A DNA stretch of 8,229 nt, taken from the NCBI GenBank assembly GCA_028277325.1, contig JANQGL010000126.1, positions 1 to 8,229 on the forward strand, written 5' to 3'. Below, piece by piece: positions 6,237 through 8,229 of this stretch (positions are counted from its first letter, which is position 1; every line of letters starts with the position of its first letter). The notes beneath the pieces were generated by a model. It had not been told where the DNA came from. It worked only from the letters and a program-made list of their open reading frames with translations, and ran no database searches. The DNA is from Magnetospira sp. Its GTDB lineage: Bacteria; Pseudomonadota; Alphaproteobacteria; Rhodospirillales; Magnetospiraceae. The translations under genes and the position numbers were made by a program.

Positions 6237-8086
6237 GGGTCGGTCGGGTCCTTCTTTCCCGGGATGACGCCGCCGGGCTTCACCGAGGCCAGTTCGACCA
6301 GGCGGCGGAAATCGGCGTTGCGGGCCATCAGCGCCTCGAACGATCCCCGGTCGACCGCGCGGCCGTCGCGCAGGAACACCAGGGTCTCGCAGCGGCGCAG
6401 GGTGGACAGCCGGTGGGCGATGATGATCAGGGTCTTCCGGCCCCGCAGCCCCTCGATGGCGGTGGCGATCTCGTGCTCGGTCTCGTTGTCGAGCGCCGAG
6501 GTCGCCTCGTCGAGCACCAGGACGCCGGGATCGTGATACAGCGCGCGGGCGATTCCGATGCGCTGCCGCTGGCCGCCCGACAGGCGCGCCCCGTGCTCGC
6601 CGATCGCGGTATCCAGGCCGTCCGGCAGGCCGGCCACCAGATCGTCCAGGCGGGCCATCCCGAGGGCGCGGGCCACCGCCGCGTCGTCGATCTCCCCGGC
6701 CGCGATACCGAAGGCGATGTTGTTGCGCAGGCTGTCGTCGGCCAGATAGATGCTCTGCGGCACGTAGCCCACCGAACGGCGCCAGGCGGCGAGGCGGTCG
6801 GCGGCCGGGGCGCCGCCGATCAGGAACCGCCCGCCGGTCGGAATCAGCAGACCGAGCAGGATATCGGCCAGCGTGGTCTTGCCGGCCCCCGAAGCGCCGA
6901 TCAGGCCCACCGAATCGCCGGCCCGGACGGTCAGGTCGATGTCGGTCAGCGACGGCCGCGGGGCGCCCGGATAGGTATAGGTCACCTTGTCCAGGGTCAG
7001 GTCGGGAATCGCCGCCAGGTGGTCGCCCGTCCGGGGATCGCCGTCGACCGGCGGGCCGGACTTCGGACCGGGCAGCGACACCCGGTCGGCGTAGACCTCT
7101 TCCAGGGCGCTGCGTCCGTACTTGATGCGGTGCAGGGCGGCCAGGGTGCGGTTGGCCGACGGCAGAAGGCGGAACGCGGCGACCGCGAACAGGCCGAGCA
7201 CCGAGATGGAATCGCCGATGTCGCGGCCCTGCGCCAGGATCACCATGATCACCGTCAGCAGCGCGGTGACCATGACGAATTCCATGAACAGCCGCGGCAG
7301 GTGCCCGAACACCGCGGTCACCGCCCGGTTGCGGGCCGCCCGCTCGCGGATCGCCGCGAACTCGCGGGTGAAGAATCCGGCGCGGCCGAGAACCTGGATC
7401 TCCTTGACACTGCCCAGGCTCTTGTGGAGCGACGCCAGGACGGCCCGCGTCAGGTCCATGGATTCCGCGCCCAAGGCGGCGTGACGACGCCGAAAGGCGA
7501 CGAAGAACAGTCCCATCAGCAGTCCCAGCAGTCCCGCCGCGCCGATCGCCACCACCGGCTCCAGGGCGATCAGCAGCACACCGATGGTGACGGCCACCGC
7601 CAGTTCCGCGAACAGTTCCAGGAATCCCATGATCATGTGGCTGAACGACACCGCCACCGCGCTGTCGGTGTTGCGGATCAACTCGGCCGAATTGCGGTCC
7701 AGGTGCAGGGTGTAAGGGGCGTCCAGATAGGTCCGGTGCAGGTGTTGCGCCAGCCGCGCCTCGTTCTCGAACACGAAGCGGTTCTGAAGCCACAGGATGC
7801 CGGCCAGCAAAAGGTTTTTGCAGGCGAAGATAAAGACCAGCCCGACCGACAGCTCGATCAGGAAGGTGGTTGCCTCGGGCGCCCCGAACAGGCGGTGCAG
7901 GGTGGCAAGGACCCGGTTCTCGGCGATCTCCTCGGGCGCGTTGATCAGGGCGATCAGCGGCAGGATCATCGCCAGGCTGAGCACCTCGAGCAGCGATCCG
8001 ACCGGGATCGCCAGCGCCACCCACAGGGCCTCGCGGCGACCCTGGCGGTCGAGGAGGGCCAGGCATTTGCGGAAGCTGTCGTACAC
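6233..8086 (-). CDS. PglK/MsbA-type ABC exporter (permease fused to ATPase), probable lipid-linked glycan flippase
   Basis: A 617-residue half-transporter with an N-terminal six-helix membrane domain (hydrophobic stretches near residues 21-48, 73-100, two between 150 and 198, and two between 262 and 305) and a C-terminal ATPase. The ATPase has Walker A GASGAGKTT (397-405), Q-loop Gln444, signature LSGGQ (502-506), Walker B VLVLDEA (522-528, catalytic Glu527) and switch His558, so it looks active. The segment RLLPSANR near residue 306 resembles, from memory, the equivalent region of Campylobacter PglK, which flips undecaprenyl-diphosphate heptasaccharide; hence the flippase call. MsbA-like lipid export is the alternative. 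The start is GTG (8086-8084), with a GGAG-type ribosome site (8095-8098) 8 bases upstream; an ATG-initiated product would be much shorter. Its TGA overlaps the next gene's ATG (ATGA). It acts as a homodimer in the inner membrane. Confidence 0.9.
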   Translation of the reverse strand: MYDSFRKCLALLDRQGRREALWVALAIPVGSLLEVLSLAMILPLIALINAPEEIAENRVLATLHRLFGAPEATTFLIELSVGLVFIFACKNLLLAGILWLQNRFVFENEARLAQHLHRTYLDAPYTLHLDRNSAELIRNTDSAVAVSFSHMIMGFLELFAELAVAVTIGVLLIALEPVVAIGAAGLLGLLMGLFFVAFRRRHAALGAESMDLTRAVLASLHKSLGSVKEIQVLGRAGFFTREFAAIRERAARNRAVTAVFGHLPRLFMEFVMVTALLTVIMVILAQGRDIGDSISVLGLFAVAAFRLLPSANRTLAALHRIKYGRSALEEVYADRVSLPGPKSGPPVDGDPRTGDHLAAIPDLTLDKVTYTYPGAPRPSLTDIDLTVRAGDSVGLIGASGAGKTTLADILLGLLIPTGGRFLIGGAPAADRLAAWRRSVGYVPQSIYLADDSLRNNIAFGIAAGEIDDAAVARALGMARLDDLVAGLPDGLDTAIGEHGARLSGGQRQRIGIARALYHDPGVLVLDEATSALDNETEHEIATAIEGLRGRKTLIIIAHRLSTLRRCETLVFLRDGRAVDRGSFEALMARNADFRRLVELASVKPGGVIPGKKDPTDP

Positions 8087-8104
8087 CGGGGCCGCTCCGC
8101 CGGG

Positions 8105-8229
8105 TCAGGAGACGCGCATCGGAAAGCCGAGCGCCGCCAGATGCGCCTTGGCCTCCTTCGGGGTCTGCTCGGTGAAATGGAAGATGCTGGCCGCCGCCAC
8201 CGCCGCCGCGCCGCCGTCGCGCAGCACCT
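8105..8229 (-). CDS. hisF: HisF-like cyclase, C-terminal end only (5' part outside window)
   Basis: Only the last 40 residues and the TGA stop are in the window. They read as the final strand-helix of the HisF (beta/alpha)8 barrel: the stretch AAASIFHFTEQTPKEAKAHL followed by a short turn and MRVS matches the usual HisF ending, in which an 'AAS-FH' phosphate-binding segment is followed by a helix 'K--L---G--VR'. HisF is the cyclase subunit of imidazole glycerol phosphate synthase and works with the glutaminase HisH. The gene lies 18 bases upstream of a glycan flippase gene and is probably co-transcribed with it. HisF/HisH paralogues are known in O-antigen and flagellin-glycosylation loci, where with a PseA/WbpG-type amidotransferase they supply ammonia for acetamidino sugars. 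I infer such a paralogue here rather than the histidine-pathway enzyme, but 40 residues cannot settle it. Confidence 0.72.
   Translation of the reverse strand, partial: VLRDGGAAAVAAASIFHFTEQTPKEAKAHLAALGFPMRVS

Noticed and set aside
46..6536. Long plus-strand open frames, for example 1811-3106, 2820-4040, 4139-5200 and 4989-6536
   Set aside because: They are antisense to well-supported genes, rich in Gly, Ala, Arg, His and Val repeats typical of reversed GC-rich codons, and show no domain motifs.
7807..7821. Small AT-rich palindrome GCAAAA-GGT-TTTTGC inside the flippase gene
   Set aside because: It lies in the coding sequence for a membrane helix (residues CKNLLLA), has a weak stem and no neighbouring gene boundary, so chance is the simplest explanation.
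5127..8066. A 979-codon open frame covering the aminotransferase and most of the flippase
   Set aside because: Only the last 369 codons encode a recognisable protein. The upstream part is a Pro/Arg/Gly-rich reading of the flippase gene in another frame, with no domain motifs, so it is not a fusion protein.
1..8229. RNA genes, insertion sequences, CRISPR arrays, terminators, promoters
   Set aside because: None was seen on either strand by eye. Coding regions fill almost the whole window, and the intergenic gaps of at most 18 bases leave no room for them.

Overview
The window is GC-rich throughout, and every gene I can support lies on the minus strand, so the order of transcription is from high to low coordinates. 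The nucleotide composition, dense gene packing and protein style suggest a high-GC alphaproteobacterium, perhaps of the Azospirillum/Rhodospirillales type. That is inference, because no taxonomic marker is present. The content looks like the interior of a surface-glycan or flagellin/O-antigen glycosylation locus: nucleotide-sugar-type enzymes, a lipid-linked oligosaccharide flippase, and a set of acyl-carrier genes.

In transcription order the layout is: the 3' end of a HisF-like cyclase gene (8229-8105, cut by the window edge); a PglK/MsbA-type ABC flippase (8086-6233); a HisC-like PLP aminotransferase (6236-5127); a first Gfo/Idh/MocA oxidoreductase (5113-4007); a membrane-anchored SGNH/GDSL-like protein (4010-2832); a second, divergent Gfo/Idh/MocA oxidoreductase (2821-1793); an acyl carrier protein (1790-1545); a MaoC-type hydratase (1548-1147); a short-chain dehydrogenase/reductase (1150-461); and the N-terminal part of an FkbH-like HAD-IIIC protein (456-1, cut by the window edge). 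Neighbouring genes overlap by 4 bases (ATGA) or are at most 18 bases apart, so this looks like one operon. I see no promoter, terminator, tRNA, rRNA, insertion sequence or CRISPR array, and no gene-free stretch longer than 18 bases.

A working model, which is inference: the HisF-like protein (with partners outside the window), the aminotransferase and the two dehydrogenases help make or modify unusual amino sugars or side groups. The ACP, MaoC, SDR and FkbH-like proteins build a small acyl group (hydroxyacyl, or glycerate-derived) on the carrier protein for attachment to a sugar. The ABC protein moves the lipid-linked glycan across the inner membrane, and the SGNH protein, anchored with its catalytic domain probably in the periplasm, adds or removes an acyl group there. 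The ACP-MaoC-SDR-FkbH block inside a glycan operon is the part most likely to represent poorly described chemistry.
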